A stretch of 64,000 nucleotides of DNA. Origin: Sphaerolaimus hirsutus (lineage: Eukaryota; Nematoda; Chromadorea; Monhysterida; Sphaerolaimidae). Position 1 is the first letter of the stretch. The number at the start of each line of letters is the position of its first letter. Shown here in pieces: positions 32,218-45,700 of this stretch. Below the pieces are notes generated by a model, which made no database searches, was not told the DNA's origin, and saw only the letters and a program-made list of their open reading frames with translations. A program made the translations under genes and the position numbers. The DNA is taken from assembly GCA_964036195.1 (NCBI GenBank), contig OZ038455.1, forward strand, positions 6,093,855-6,157,854, in the 5' to 3' direction.

Positions 32218-33660
32218 TGCCTAACGATGGCAAAAAAAGATTTTCGAATTTTCGTTTTCGAATTTTCGAATCTTTTTCCTATTTTTGGTTGAAAACGCAT
32301 AAAAAAATGCCGAAACGCAATCCAAAACATCAATTTTACATGAAGTTTTTGTAGCGGTAGAACAATAAATGTGCAGACGTGTCTGCAGAAACAGCTCAGC
32401 TCAGAAGACCATAAAACATGAAAGTGTATATAGATTTCACCAGAAAAGTTGGAAAATGCAGAAAATTGATGGAAAAAAATTCAAAAATTCGAAAAGTCAT
32501 CAAAAAGATTCGAAAATTCAAAAACTAAATTCCAAAATTCGAAAACTATTTTTTGAAATAATTCAAAATGCGAAAAGTCATTTTAGAAAAAAACACTTAA
32601 AAATTTAAATACTTTTTTTCGAGAGGGTTTGCCATCGTTAGTGGCTTACCCATTTTCATGCTAAAATTACAGTGAAAGTAAGGTTAAAAAGGGATCCAAA
32701 GATGAATGCTGTCCAAATTCAAATTCAATATTTTTCCAAAGAAAATTTGAAGTAAACACCTTCCCGGACAAGTTCACAACCCAATTTTTTTCACTTCGGA
32801 TGTAATATTTCCGTCTATGGGGGTGTGATAAAGCTGAAACTTTGACTATATAAAGTTGTAACACCCCCTTACTCTGCTTCAATGGGGGGAGGTGGGGCGA
32901 CTCACTGCAGGGTGGGTTGCCCTATACGCAACAATTTTTTTTTGGCTTTTTTGGTGTCCCAAACAAGTTCACCACCCACTTGATTAGCTACACTTCAAGA
33001 GTTGTATCTCCAGCTGTGAGGCTGGTATAATGCTGAAATTTGGGGGATGTCTTGCTAACAACCCCCCTTACAATACACAAGTGGGGCTGCCTACCAGCGA
33101 CCCACTATAGTATGCATTGCTGCATGTACAGTTGTTCATTTTTTTAAAAACAACCCAAGTGTCCCAAACAAGTTTGCCACCAAACTGCATTAGTTTTCAA
33201 TTGAGAGCAGTTTTTCAGACTTTTTGAATTTTTGAGCACACGCTGAAAAAAATACATAAAAAATCTATTTATTTTTCAAAAGATTCGAAAATTCAAAAAT
33301 TCGAAAAGACTTAAAATTCATTCGAAAACACTTTCAAAAATTTAAATACTTTGTTCCAGAGGGTTTGCCATCGTTAGTGTTCACATATGTGCTTACCAAT
33401 TTTCATGCTAAAATTACAGTGAAAGTAAGGTTAAAAAGGGATCCAAAGATGAACGCTGTCCAAATTCAAATTTAATATTATTCCAAAGAAAATTTGAAGT
33501 AAAATAAGTATTTACAAAAATTCGAAAACTACCCAAAAAATTCGAAAACTGTCAAAAAAGATTGAAAATTCAAAAATCAAATTCAAAATTTGAGAATTGA
33601 TTTGGGTAAAAAAACACTTAAACATTCAAATACTTTTTTTCATAGGCTTTGCCACCATTA
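32218..33660. repeat. repeats with TAACGATGGCAAA ends
   Basis: CTAACGATGGCAAA at 32,221 pairs with TTTGCCATCGTTAG at about 32,628-32,642. Further partial copies lie at about 33,360 and 33,650. Interiors are TTCGAAAATTC-rich. A segment at about 32,755-33,230 matches arms of the 37.0-38.6 kb inverted repeat (AACACCTTCCCGG, CAAGTTCACCACCCA-type units). No gene. Confidence 0.6.
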
Positions 33661-33761
33661 CCCATCAGAGATATTCAAGGAGGGTTATTTTTCCTCACCC
33701 AGCCAACATGGGGGTTATTGAGGGGCGAATTTATTTGAGGATATACAGTGAATAAATACTA

Positions 33762-34160
33762 AGGCAGCGTTTACACGGATTTTTGGGTGACGAGAAAAAA
33801 CAAAAATGACACTTTAAAAAGTTTCATAATTCGATTGTAAAGTTCCATATTTTTAAGAAAAAAGGGTTGAGTATATATCGTACTTAGGTGTATATGCATG
33901 TCCAATTTCAATCGATTCGGCGTGGTCGTTAGAGAATTGTCGTTTGTTGATTTTTTTTGTTGTCGCCGAAGTCGTCGGAAGCCAAAAAACGATCGCCGAC
34001 AAATCAGAAAAAAATTAATTTTAACATTGCACGAGTGTGACGATTACAAATTGTCGTCACACACGAAATGGAACAAGACCACAAAGTGGTCAATAGTCAG
34101 CAAAAGCTGTGAACGTGTTTTTTTTGTGACGTCAATATGTCTTACCATAAATTCTCTATT
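33762..34160. repeat. GTTTACACGG-family element, partial
   Basis: GCGTTTACACGGATTTTTGG opens a copy of the family whose full form is at 48.57-49.0 kb. The right end is not clear. Confidence 0.5.
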
Positions 34161-34249
34161 ATTATAACCCCCTCCAATAAAGCGACCCCTCTAGTGTGAT
34201 CCCTGTGGGCACAGTGTGTGAGTATAATGCGACCCTCACCAATGGCGCC

Positions 34250-34410
34250 ACACATGCTAGTTGACATCGACACCAAATGTCAACTGGATATGATCCCGAT
34301 TCAAAGCTTGCTGACGAGCTGACGAACAGCGTTCAAATGCAAGCTTTGAATTGGGATCAGAACTAGTTGACATTTGGTATCTATGTCAACTAGCGTGTGT
34401 GGGCCCAATA
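34250..34410. mobile_element. short inverted-repeat element, CACACTAGTTGACAT family
   Basis: Inner arms read AAATGTCAACTGG and CAAAGCTTGCTGACGAGC, inverted at the right with TTGACATTTGG. Other copies are at 48.06-48.35 and 54.26-54.51 kb, and partial arms at 40.2 and 41.8 kb. Confidence 0.7.
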
Positions 34411-35450
34411 GGTCGACCCACAGTGGTCATTTTGCTTTGCTGATATGCACATTTGAAGCCTAATAACTTGGCCATTTCTGGGCAAATTTGTAACGATTAA
34501 CACTTAAAATGATGGGTGAAACCTGCAGATTCCATTTTTGTGGTCGAATTTTTGATGTCAAAATTCTGTATGTCGAGTATACTGTTTTTCAACACTTTGA
34601 AAAATTATATTTTTTACTTTTAACTAAGACTTTAGAATAAGAGTTGAATAAGAAGTTGAGGCACAGAGTGGTCAAAAGTACTGAACTTTTTTTCAAAGTA
34701 TACGTCAACGTTATTTTTACTCACCCCCTGAGTACAGAAAGCGTAAAGTAATTTTTTTACTTTTACTTATGAGAAAACAGAAAATTACTTTTTTACTTTA
34801 CTTTTCCCACCAGAAAATATAAAAGTGAGTATTTTTTGGAATTTTGCCCAAATTTTCAGACTAAATAACTAATTTTTGTACCTTTTGGACAATTTATTTT
34901 ATGTGTTATTTGCCTAATTTAAGCTTTTTTGTGGAGAAAAAATTATTTTTCACTTCCTTTCTTCCTTTTTTCCATCTATGTCTTGAAAAAGCCTTTAACA
35001 AAGCCTATCTGAAATAGGTTTTCTGTACTAGAGTACTTATCTTGTAAAAAGTATACATCAAAGCAAGTAAAGGTACTTTTTTCAAAGTATACATAAACAC
35101 AGAGACGTATCCAGGATTATTGAGTGTGGGGCTGTTTGTTAAAAGAGCCTCGCAAATGGGGGGGGGGCTCAGCCCCCACACCCCACCCCCTTCCAATTTT
35201 TCCTTCATAGTGATGCAATGGTGCAATGGTGCAAAACTTTAAAAATCGACACCAAAATTTTCCGGGGCTTTACTTGTCTCACCCTGAGAAAGGGGGGTGG
35301 GGCTGCAATCTTACAGAAATTTTTTTGCACCTGTCAGAAAATGAAAATGGACATTTTTGCACTTGCTGGAAAATGGAAATGGTGGAAGATTGAAAATGGA
35401 AAGCAAAATTTGCATAGAAATGGAAAGAAATTGCAAAGATGTTACCAGGT
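34410..35450. other. repeat-derived AT-rich stretch, no gene
   Basis: Low-complexity sequence with runs of TTTTTACTTT and a G-run near 35,158. Open frames here lack coding character. Confidence 0.4.
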
Positions 35451-35452
35451 GC

Positions 35453-35925
35453 CGGTTCCGCAAGTGGACAAGTTCAGAGTTAAAACACAAGAGTTGAGTA
35501 AAATGACAAATGGCAAGTTAAGGGTAAAGTTAAATGATAAATGATGAGTTAAGAGACAAGAGTAAAGTTAAATGACAAATGATTAGTTAAGAGATAAGAG
35601 TAAAGTTAAGAGTCAAGCAAGTGTATCCAAATCTTATTTTTTGTATCCAAATCTTATTTTTTTGTATTCAAATCTTATGTCGAAAAATAAGAGTTGGATA
35701 CAAAAACATATAATCTGGATATGAAAAAATAAGATTTGGATACACTTGCTTGACTCTTAACTTCACTTTTATCTCTAAACTAATCATTTGTCATTTAACT
35801 TTACTCTCAAATTTACTCTTGTCTCTTCACTCATCATTTATCATTTAACTTTACTCTTAACTTGCCATTTGTTATTTTACTCAACTCTTAACTCTTAACT
35901 TTTCCACTTGCGGAACTGGCCCCAG
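35453..35925 (+). mobile_element. intergenic copy of introner-like family 3
   Basis: Starts GTGCCGGTTCCGCAAGTGG after CCAG and ends CTTGCGGAACTGGCCC followed by CAG. Interior arms are AGTTAAG/CTTAACT minisatellite. The intergenic copy has the same CAG flanks as those in genes. Confidence 0.8.
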
Positions 35926-37015
35926 AAGTGGAAAGAATTTGCAGAAATTTTGCTGGAAACATGATCCACATTCAAAAAATTCACAAGATTGAAAACATGC
36001 ACAGATGTTTATTAGTTTGGCTGAAACAGAAAACAGAAAGTTGAGCTGTGAAATGGAAAAAAAGGTGGAAAGAGAGAAAATTTAGCTGGAAAATGGAAAA
36101 AAGGTGAAAAAACTGAAAATTTAGCCCAAAAATGGAAAATGAGCCAGAAAAATTGAAATAGGAAAAATTTAAGTGTCCAGAAAATGGAAGTACATTGGAA
36201 GTACATTCTTGTACATTTTTCAAAGTACATGAGTACAGAAAACGTATTTCAGACAGGCTTTTATACATAATTTTTTTCAAGGCATAAGGGAGAAAAAGCT
36301 TAAAAAGAAAAAACAGCTGAAATAAGGCGAAAAGCATAGTGGACAAGCGAATTAGAAGATGAAAATGTGCATAAGGGTATGAAAATCAGTGATTTGTTTC
36401 AAAATTAGAGCAAAATTTATCATTTTGTAATAGTTAATTGTATCATGTTTACTCAAGAGTAAAGTTTAACAAATTTACTTTACATTTTCTGCACTTAGGG
36501 GATGTGTTAGGGATTGCTGGTGTTTTTGTTAACTGTCTTATTAAATGTCTATTAAAAAACACAGGCATCAAAACTCTTTTTTTAAACATCATCCAAAATT
36601 TTTAGTACTTATCCACTAGGTATTTTTGAATTTTTTCTCGCAAGCACTCAATTTCACATACACTTTGCGATTGGTGGTGGTTTTCATTCGTTTTTCATGC
36701 ATTTTAGGTGTAAAAGCCTCCATTTGTTAGTGTAGTATATAATATTCAGCCAATGTACTCCCACATACTTCTACAGTGTGAAACATCACTGTCAATGTAT
36801 TGGCATTCTCTTATAACATTGTGTAATCACTTTTCCATGCCTAACTTCACTTGAAGTCACACATGTTCAACAAAAGGTGATATGCATAATGAATTAACAT
36901 AAAAAGGGTTATTTCTGACATAAATCATTACTTATAATGCTATACCATGGCTCCACAGCCATTCTATGGCTCTATTTTCATCTCAAATGTAAAACACTGG
37001 CACTTGTCTGATATA
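35926..37015. other. no gene recognised
   Basis: Simple A/G-rich tracts (GGAAAATGGAAAAAAGG-like) to about 36,200, then unremarkable AT-rich sequence. Confidence 0.35.
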
Positions 37016-37016
37016 A

Positions 37017-38555
37017 ACACCTTCCCGGTCAAGTTAGCCACCCATTTTTTATTTTACTTCGGCTAGCCCTATATCTCAGGCTATGGTGGGGTTATACAGC
37101 TGAAACATTGTGAATATATAATTGTAACACCCCTCTAATATCTGCATCAATGGTGAGAGGCATGGCGACTGAATACAGGGTGGGTTGCCCTATATGCAAC
37201 AATTTTTTTGGATTTTTCTGTGTCCCAAACAAGTTCACCACTTACTTGATTAGCTACACCACAGGGGCTGTATCTCCAGTTGTGGGGGAGGTAGAAAACA
37301 AAAATTTTGGGAGTGTCTTGGCAACCAACCACACCTACTATACACCAGTGGAGCAGCTCCCAACAACCCATTACAGTGTGGGTCGCTGTGTAAAAAGTTG
37401 TTGTTTTTTAAATGACCGAAGTGTCCTGAACAAGTTTATCACCCAAGTGCATTTTTAAAAATTTGTGAGAACATACTTGCTATAAAAACTTAATCAGGTT
37501 TTAAACCTAGTTCTGCTAATTGGAACTTAAGTGTCTGGAACAAGTTCACCGCCCAAATGCATCTAAGAAAAGTTTGTGAGAACATACCTGGTATCAAAAC
37601 TTTATCAGCTTTTAACCATAGTTCTGCTAATTGGATTTTTTCAGTAGGAAACCAACCCCAACCATATTAGACAAAAAATGTCACTTTAAACCAATTTTTG
37701 GTTACACACTTCAAAAGTTGGTTTACAAAGTTCAGTAGGGGATTGTCTAAGGCTCAAAGTTATGTAAACATCAACCACTAGAATGCCTCCATAATGAAAT
37801 TTATTTGGGGTGAATTCTATGATGTCATAATGATGTGATTGCAGGAACAAAATTTTGAATTTTTCATTCCACCCAAATAAATTCCCTTGTGTCAGCATTT
37901 TAGAGGTTATGTTGTTTACTTAACTTTGTACCTTAGACTCTCCCCTACTGAACTTTGTAAACCAACTTTTAAAGTGTGGAACAAATAATTGGTTAAAAGT
38001 GAAATTATTTGTCTGCCATTTATGGTGTGGGTAGCTGAACTACTGAAAAAATTCAATTAGCAGAACTAGGTTTAAAACCTGATTAAGTTTTTATAGCAAG
38101 TATGTTCTCACAAATTTTTAAAAAGGCACTTGGGTGATAAACTTGTTCAGGACACTTCAGTCATTTAAAAAACAACAACGTTATACATAGCAACCCACAC
38201 TGTAGTGGGTGTTGGGAGCTGCTCCACTGGTGTATAGTAGGGGTGGTTGTTGCCAAGACACCCCCAAAATTTTCGCTTTCCACCAACCCCACAACTGAAG
38301 ATACAGCCCTTGTAGTGTAGCTAATCAAGTAGGTGGTGAACGTGTTTGGGACACTGAGAAAGACAAAAAAAATTGTTGCATGAAGGGCGATCCACCCTGT
38401 AGTGAGTCGCCATGCCTCCCCCCATTGTTGCAGAGTAGATGGGTGTTACAACTATATATTCAAAGTTTCAGCTCTATAACCCCACCATAGCCCAAGATAT
38501 AGCTTCCGAAGTGAAAAAAATGGGTGGCTAACTTGACCAGGAAGGTATTTACGGG
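37017..38555. repeat. 1.5-kb inverted repeat (foldback)
   Basis: Left AACACCTTCCCGGTCAAGTT pairs with right AACTTGACCAGGAAGGT. The arms stay complementary inward (TTGCGTATAGGGC-type units, GCATTTTTAAAAATTTGTG) to a centre near 37,830. Open frames within are by-products of the repeat. Confidence 0.85.
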
Positions 38556-39019
38556 AATGTATAGGTTGACTCAACCATATTTGGGAGCTTTTTCTGGGGG
38601 GTCTTATTAAAAATAATAGGGTCATTAAAAATATTATTTTCCATCCCTATTTCAGGGCTATATTGTTGTTATTATTGAATACAGCATGAGTGTGAAGGGG
38701 GCGAATGAACAATGGAATATGATCACGGTCATTCACGGTAAAAAATGCATCAAAAATGCACTTTGATTTGAAATGATTACACATACTTTTATCTGGGCCC
38801 TTCATGCCTGGTGCTTTTTTACCATTTTCAAATGGAGTCATGGCACCCCGTGGCACTTAGCACCCTTGTCTGTGGTGCTTGGCGCCATGGCTACAAATGA
38901 CCCCATTGGCTTGGGCTCCTTTTTCTAGTGCTGTTCCATCGCTAACCATGACACAATGTTTAAATGGTACCATTATTGCAGCATTTTTCGTTTAGTAGAT
39001 ATCACTAAACTGAATACAA

Positions 39020-39530
39020 AAATGGAATCCTTACATCAGCCTGATCATTTTAAGTGCTGAACGGTCCCAATCAGATGATAAATGACTGATAAAAATCAGA
39101 TCAAAGTTTACCGACGATTCAGCCTCGGTAGCGAGGCTTTCCGACAAAAATCCGACAAATCCTAACTCTGCGAATTCGTGCATGGTGATATTGTCATCAC
39201 AAGCTGTGAACGCGTGTTTTTTGTGATGACAAAAACACCATAATTCTTTTAAAGAATCTTTCAAAATACCACAATGTGGGGCACACTAAAGGAAACAAGT
39301 GGTGCCAACAATCTCATGGCATTCTCTCATTAAAAAATGTAATGTTGGATGCACAATAATGTCATCTGTCCAAAAAAATGCTTGTCGGCGCCATCGAGGC
39401 CGATTTGTCGCGTTTTTATCGAGGCCGATTTATCGTCACACACGTAAAATTTTCAATTTTTCATCGAAAAAGGTCTGTGACGACACAAATTTTCTGTCGT
39501 CACAGAAAATCCGTGTAAACAGGGCCTAAT
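39020..39530. repeat. GTTTACACGG-family element
   Basis: The right end reads ATCCGTGTAAACAGGGCCTA. Internal GTGACGAC/GTCGTCAC stretches match the 48.6-kb copy. Left end uncertain. Confidence 0.5.
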
Positions 39531-39709
39531 AAAAAAATAAATACCAAAAAAGCTGTGCATCACCAGTGATGGAATATATTTGTCACAGAATTTTACAAAA
39601 ACAGAGGCAGTCACTCAAAAGCGTTAGGTTATCAGTATTTTTCTCTATTCATTTTACGGGGTAATTTTCAGATCAAACATTTTACGAACATTTCAACGAA
39701 TCTACCAAA

Positions 39710-42700
39710 TCAGTCCCTCTCCTCAGCATCATCAAATTCCTGGGGCGAATTCCACAAGTACACAAAAAGTGACAAGAAAAGTGCCAAGTGGCAAATATTC
39801 ATGTTGAGCTAGCGGGATTCTCTCCGACCTTTGGTCCGGCTTTGCGGTATTCTACGCGTTTACAAGTCATTTTGTGAATAATAAAAAAATCTTTGGAAGT
39901 TCATTGTTGCACGTTCGTTCTCGCGTTCGCGTATTAACGTGCACATAACTGTCAAGTAATTTTATGTACGAAAATACTTGACACTTATAACTTTACTTGT
40001 TCTCCATGTTCTTGTATGACCTACCATTACCGCCTGCAATTTTTCTTGCCACTTGTCCACTTGCCGAATTGGCACCTGTTCAATGGTGTCCAAATTTGGC
40101 GCTCCACAGATCTTCCCTCCAAAACTACTAGACGCTTTCCTGGACACAAATTACATTAAAAAGTCAGGCAGACGTAAGGCAACCGACGCGCGAGTAAAGC
40201 CCTACACACACTAGTTGACATCAAAAGTCGTGTCAACTAAATTCAACTCGATTTTGGTTAATTTTGTGATTTCGATTTTCCTATGTGAGTTTCCAAGATG
40301 GAGCACATATATTTTTGCATCGTGACTAGCATTGAAAAAAAACGACCTATTTTGAATATAATGAAAATATAATTAAATATTATCTCAGAAAATCTCTCAA
40401 GAAAAAAATATAATTAAATCTCTTGGGTCATTTTCGAAAATATAATTAAATCTCTGAGAAAATCTCTTGCAGTTCAAAAAAATCTCATAAAATCTCTCAA
40501 CTTAATTATGATTTAATCGATATTTCATGGTGTTTGAACCATTGAGAGTAAATATTAAGCACATGATGTGTTGTTTAACCGTTTCATTCACAATTTCATA
40601 TGATAAGAGCATATTGTCTACCATGGCACACTTTGTAAAATACTACTTGTATTTAGTATCTGAATAATGAACAAATATCTGGTTTAGGCAAAAAATTTTC
40701 CTCATAGTAGAATTCATTACTTTCACGTGTGATGACCCCCACAGAATTGATCAGATGACTTTTTCACCAGAATTTTGTAACTATATTTCCAAAGCATGCT
40801 GTCAACTCTTTAGTTGTTAAAGCGGCTAGAACCCAGTGCATAAGTTTACCCATTGCACAAGTCGCAACATCCAGTGCCAATGTAGCCCCAGTGCTTAGGT
40901 ACAGCGCTGTACTTGAGCACTGAAAAAAGCTGAAAAAGTACCAGTACTCTCTTTTGTGTATACTTCTTGAAAGTACTTGAGTACAGAAAATGTATGTCAG
41001 ATTACTTTTTTATTGACTCTTACTGCCACAGAACAGAAAAAGAGGAGGAAAACTACAAATACCGTATATCCTTGAATAAGACCCCAGGGGCGTTATTATT
41101 TCGTCAGAGGTTTTGGAGGGGGGAGTTATTCAAGGGGGGGTACTATTCAAGGGGGGGAGTTATTTTTTCCTCAGAACTTCCAGGAAAACTTTCACCTTAT
41201 GTCAACATTCTGTCAACACATCTAATGCAGAAAATGACCAGTTCACCAAGAACAAAAACAACGTATCCATCCTAAAATTCGTGTTCATCGGCGTCTGAAT
41301 CATTCAAAAACACATTGTCGTTTTACCAGAGGGGGGACTTATTCAAGAGGGGGGAGTTATTCAAGGGGGGCGTTATATTTTCCTCACCTGGCCAACAGGG
41401 GGGTGTTATTCAAGGGGGGGTATTATTCAAGGGGGGGGTCTTATTCAAGGATATACGGTAGGTGGAAAATAGCAAAAAAAAGTGTATATAAGCAAATATA
41501 TAGTTAAAATTAGATGAAAATTGGTAAAAAAGCACATGAACTAATGAATTTGGAGGTGATAATGAGCAAATATAGAGAGATTTTCTCAAGAGATTTTCTC
41601 AATCAGAAGAAAATATAATTAAATCTCTCTTGAAAATTCTGGAAAAAATATAAATCTCAGAAAATCTTATATTTTCAGTGATTTTCTGAGATTTTTTAAA
41701 TATAAATCTCCCAGAGATTTTTTCAATGCTATGTGTGATGCGTTTATGTGTTATTTAGTTGACATGAATTATTTAGTTGACATTCAGTTGAAATGAATTT
41801 GCGGTGTCAACTAGTGTGTGTGGACCATAAAGGCCAAAATTTCGTGAGCTCGCCCTCGTATCGGGCGCCTTACGTGAGCCTTTCGTTTTAATTGAATCTG
41901 GCCCCTGGACCATTCGATGGGCGCTTTCGGAGTGCTGTACGTACGCTGCGCGGAGACTCTAGCTAGAAATCTGTCGAATACTGAGTAATTTATGTCCGTG
42001 TGGAGAGTCTCCAGTGAACGGAGCGGCGGCCAGAAACGACGGATTTCTGCGGGTGGATTGGTGAATTTTGAGTGTTTTTAAATAGAGAATTAAAACTATG
42101 AATAAAGATTTAAGAAATTTAACTATGAATAAAGTATACTGACCGTATTGGCTTGAGTATTCACCAGGGAATTACTTTTTTATCAGACTTTTTTGAAGGG
42201 TATCTATTCAAATGTGGGGAATTAAAAGAGTTAACTTTTCTAGCTGAGCATTTTTCTATCAATACATTTCACGAAAAATGCTTTATAAACTGAATAACAT
42301 GCCATTTTCGTTCAAATTGGACACAGCCAATTTTTGTGGATAAACAGGGAATATTTTTTCCTCACTCGCTTAATACGGTTAATAGGGGAATTATTCAAGA
42401 GGGGGACAATTATTCAAGTTGGGGGAATTATTCAAGTTGGGGGAATTATTCAAGCGGAGGGGGGATCATTCATAGGGAGGGGGCAATCATTCAAGTTGGG
42501 CACCCTCCCAACCCAACCATTAATAGGCGGCGGGTCAGCACAGTCGAGCAAGCGCATGGGCTGCGACGACCTGCCCACCACCATGGTGGAGATGATGGCG
42601 TTCAGCGCCCCCAACGAGTTCGTCCTCGAGGGCGGCGTGCCCAGCGGCGTGCACCCCGAGCGCGCGTCGTCCGGCAGCTGCAGCTGGGGGCTACTTCCGG

Positions 42701-45700
42701 GCACTGTAAAATGCCCTGGGGAGTGGAAGCTGTCATGTAAAGTGTAAGAAGTCATGTAAAATGCCCTGGAAAATGGCAGATTAAATGTAGATATTTTACA
42801 GGGCATTTTGCATGACTTATGACACGTGTATGACATTTTGCAGTTGATGGGGAAATTTTACATCACTTTTGGCAGTTTACATGACATTTTGCGTTTTACA
42901 TGACTTTTGACTATTTTTGCATTGCATTTTACATGACTTTGACACTTAACATGACGTTTTGCATTCTATAGGACATTTTACATGACATTTTACATTTGGC
43001 TTTACATTTTACTTTTACAGGGCATTTTACATGACTTTTATATTTTAAATATGCAGTGCATTTTACATGAATTTTGACATTTTACATGACTTTTGAAATT
43101 TCACAGGACATTTTACAGGGTCTGGGAGTGGCACCTGGTCGCGCTCGCTCGCCCCCAATGTCCAATGGGGGCTGTCCTGATTTCCAGTGTTCAGGGGGTT
43201 GCGTTATCGGTGCGGGGTGGATATTGGGTTTTTACAATGTGATGGATAGACATAGAGTGACAATTGTTTTTTTCGTTTGAGTTTGACTGCAGGCATGATC
43301 TAGAAAACGTATTTACTTCTAAAAAAATTACACCCGGGTGATAATCGAGGTTATACGGTAGCTATGTTTGGATTTTTACCTGTCCGCTGTGGCTGTTCTC
43401 ACTTTCTTCATCGATTACATCAGTCGCAATGAACTTGTCGTGCACGTTGTCTGCGAAAGTGTGGAAAGTTCTCGCCAGATATTAAGTAGTTATTGTTCAA
43501 AGTGATGAACAAAATATGGGGTATTTGTTCTTATAACTTTTGCAAATTTATTTCGTCAGGCGTTTTTGAGGGGGGGGGGGGATTTGAGGGGGTTATTCAA
43601 AAGGGGATAATTATTTCATCAAAATTTCAAGCATGTTTCTATCAAATTTGATAAAATAAGCTTTATTAACAAAATAACATGTTATTTTTATTTAAATTCG
43701 ACACAACAAATTTCTGGTGTGCTTAAATTGGGGATTTTTTTTTTGGGGGGGGGGGATTATTTGTTCCTCTCTCGATTAACAGGGGGAATTATTCAAGCAA
43801 TTACAGTAGATCCTATTTTACAATTTGTGCAAACTATCACATCATCTCACCTCCGAAAAGCACATTCACTGCATGGCTTGGAAACTCGTACGGCATTTGG
43901 CGGCCAACTGAAACGGTGATTAAATCGTACACTTTTTTTATTTGGGGTAACCTAATTTCGTTTTAGATTTCGAATTTAGATTCAAATTTCACTTGACAGA
44001 ATCCAATGAGTATGGACCACATTGCAATCGTTTGAAGTGAAATACATTTACGCGGCCTCTCGACTTAATAAACTCCTTGGCTCAGTGCCAACTTCCCAGT
44101 TCCCATTAGGTCAGGATGGTGTGCGCACCTTATTGGACCACCTCACCCCGGAGAATTGATTAGGTCGCAATAAGTACCCGGGGGTTTATTTTTTAGAGTG
44201 AGAATTTTGAGGGGGCTATTTCGAGGGTAGGTGGGGCTATTTCGAGGTAATACGGTAACCCGAGTTTTCCACATTTTATCTCACAAAAATCACAAACTTA
44301 ACAAAACCGGACCCACCCTTGACTTTCATTCGATTTTCATCCCCATTGTGCTGCGGAAATGAGATCTCCCACGGCTGGGCGGGCGGCGGCCGCACGAATG
44401 TCACCACTGCCGAACCGTCGCTCGCAGATTCTGTGTGCGGAGTTGACGGGTTGACTTGACAGTGATGGGTGATGGTGATTTTCAGTTGACGGAGATTGCG
44501 AGGTGAACTCGAAATTTACGTAACTCAAGTACTCAAGTACCGATTTATGAATAGGTACTCAAGTTCGAGTTTAATGGTGTTATTTAACTAGTGTATGTAG
44601 CGATGGACTGTGTCCACGGCGATGACGCCATTGGCGTTTGTTGATTTTTTCCAGTTTTTTTCCAAACCTTCACCTTCAGTTCTTTTCACCTTTTATTGCG
44701 GAGCGCTTTAAGATGCCATTGTAAGCAAATAGATGTTGTTCAATTTAAAGACTAGGCATGTTTAAAAAACTCCAAAGAAAATTAAGCCCCCTCAATTAAC
44801 TCCCCCATCAAATTTGACTGAAAGCTGCAAACTCCCCGGGGGTCTTATTCAAGCACAGACCAAAAATAACCCCATCCCAAGCCAACCAATAGACGGCTGT
44901 TCTACGAGTCTTTTCGGTGGATTCGCGGCACCGAACGATTCCAGCGACGCGTCACTCGTTCCCAAATTTATGCCGCGGTCGTGCGGAATAGGACAATGCG
45001 ATAGAACGTCCTGGGGGCAGTCCCAGACCCTGTAAAAAGCCCTGTAAAATGTCAAGTGTCGTGCAAAGTGTTTAAAGTCATGGAAAATGCCCTGCACAAT
45101 GGCAACCGAGACGGCATTTTCCATGACTTTTGACACTTTGCATGACATTTGACATTTGCCAGGACATTTTACGGGGTCTGGGACTGGCACCTGTCGTTCG
45201 CACAGCGATACTTTTCGCTTTGGGAGGGGGGGGGGTAGAGATGGGAAAGTTGGATTTTTCAGATACCTTTTTTCGGGCAAGCCGATTCGTAAAAATGGTG
45301 ATAAAACGAGTCGGGTTTCCCGAAAATTGTTGGGCGATGTAAGCTTTTTGACAGATATCGTGAATCTGGGTGAAAAACGTTAGCAGGGGGAAGCAAAATC
45401 ACAGCGAAAAAATCGGCGGTGGAGAGAGACAAATGGATGGGAATAACTACGGCAAAAAATCCGCCGGCATAAGTGTTACAATTTTTTAGTTTTTCTTAAA
45501 ATAACTTCATATTTCCGAATTTGTCTAGAGAAAAAGTAGGTATTCTGTTTTTTTCTTCTACTGGTGGAGTAAAGCTTCGAAAAGTCGAAACAGTATTCAA
45601 ATTTTTGAATATATTTTCACCAGGAGCGCCAGGATTTAGGCGCCAGAGCAAAATGGCGCCAAGCGCCAGAAGCGCCATGGCGCTTTTCCATCACTAGTCA

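Noticed and set aside
35981-36346. 121-aa Phe-rich minus-strand frame
   Set aside because: Low-complexity translation of A/G-rich tracts.
42334-42747. Plus-strand frames of about 135 aa
   Set aside because: They are shadows of the minus-strand GC-rich PPIP5K tail exon and of G-run repeats.
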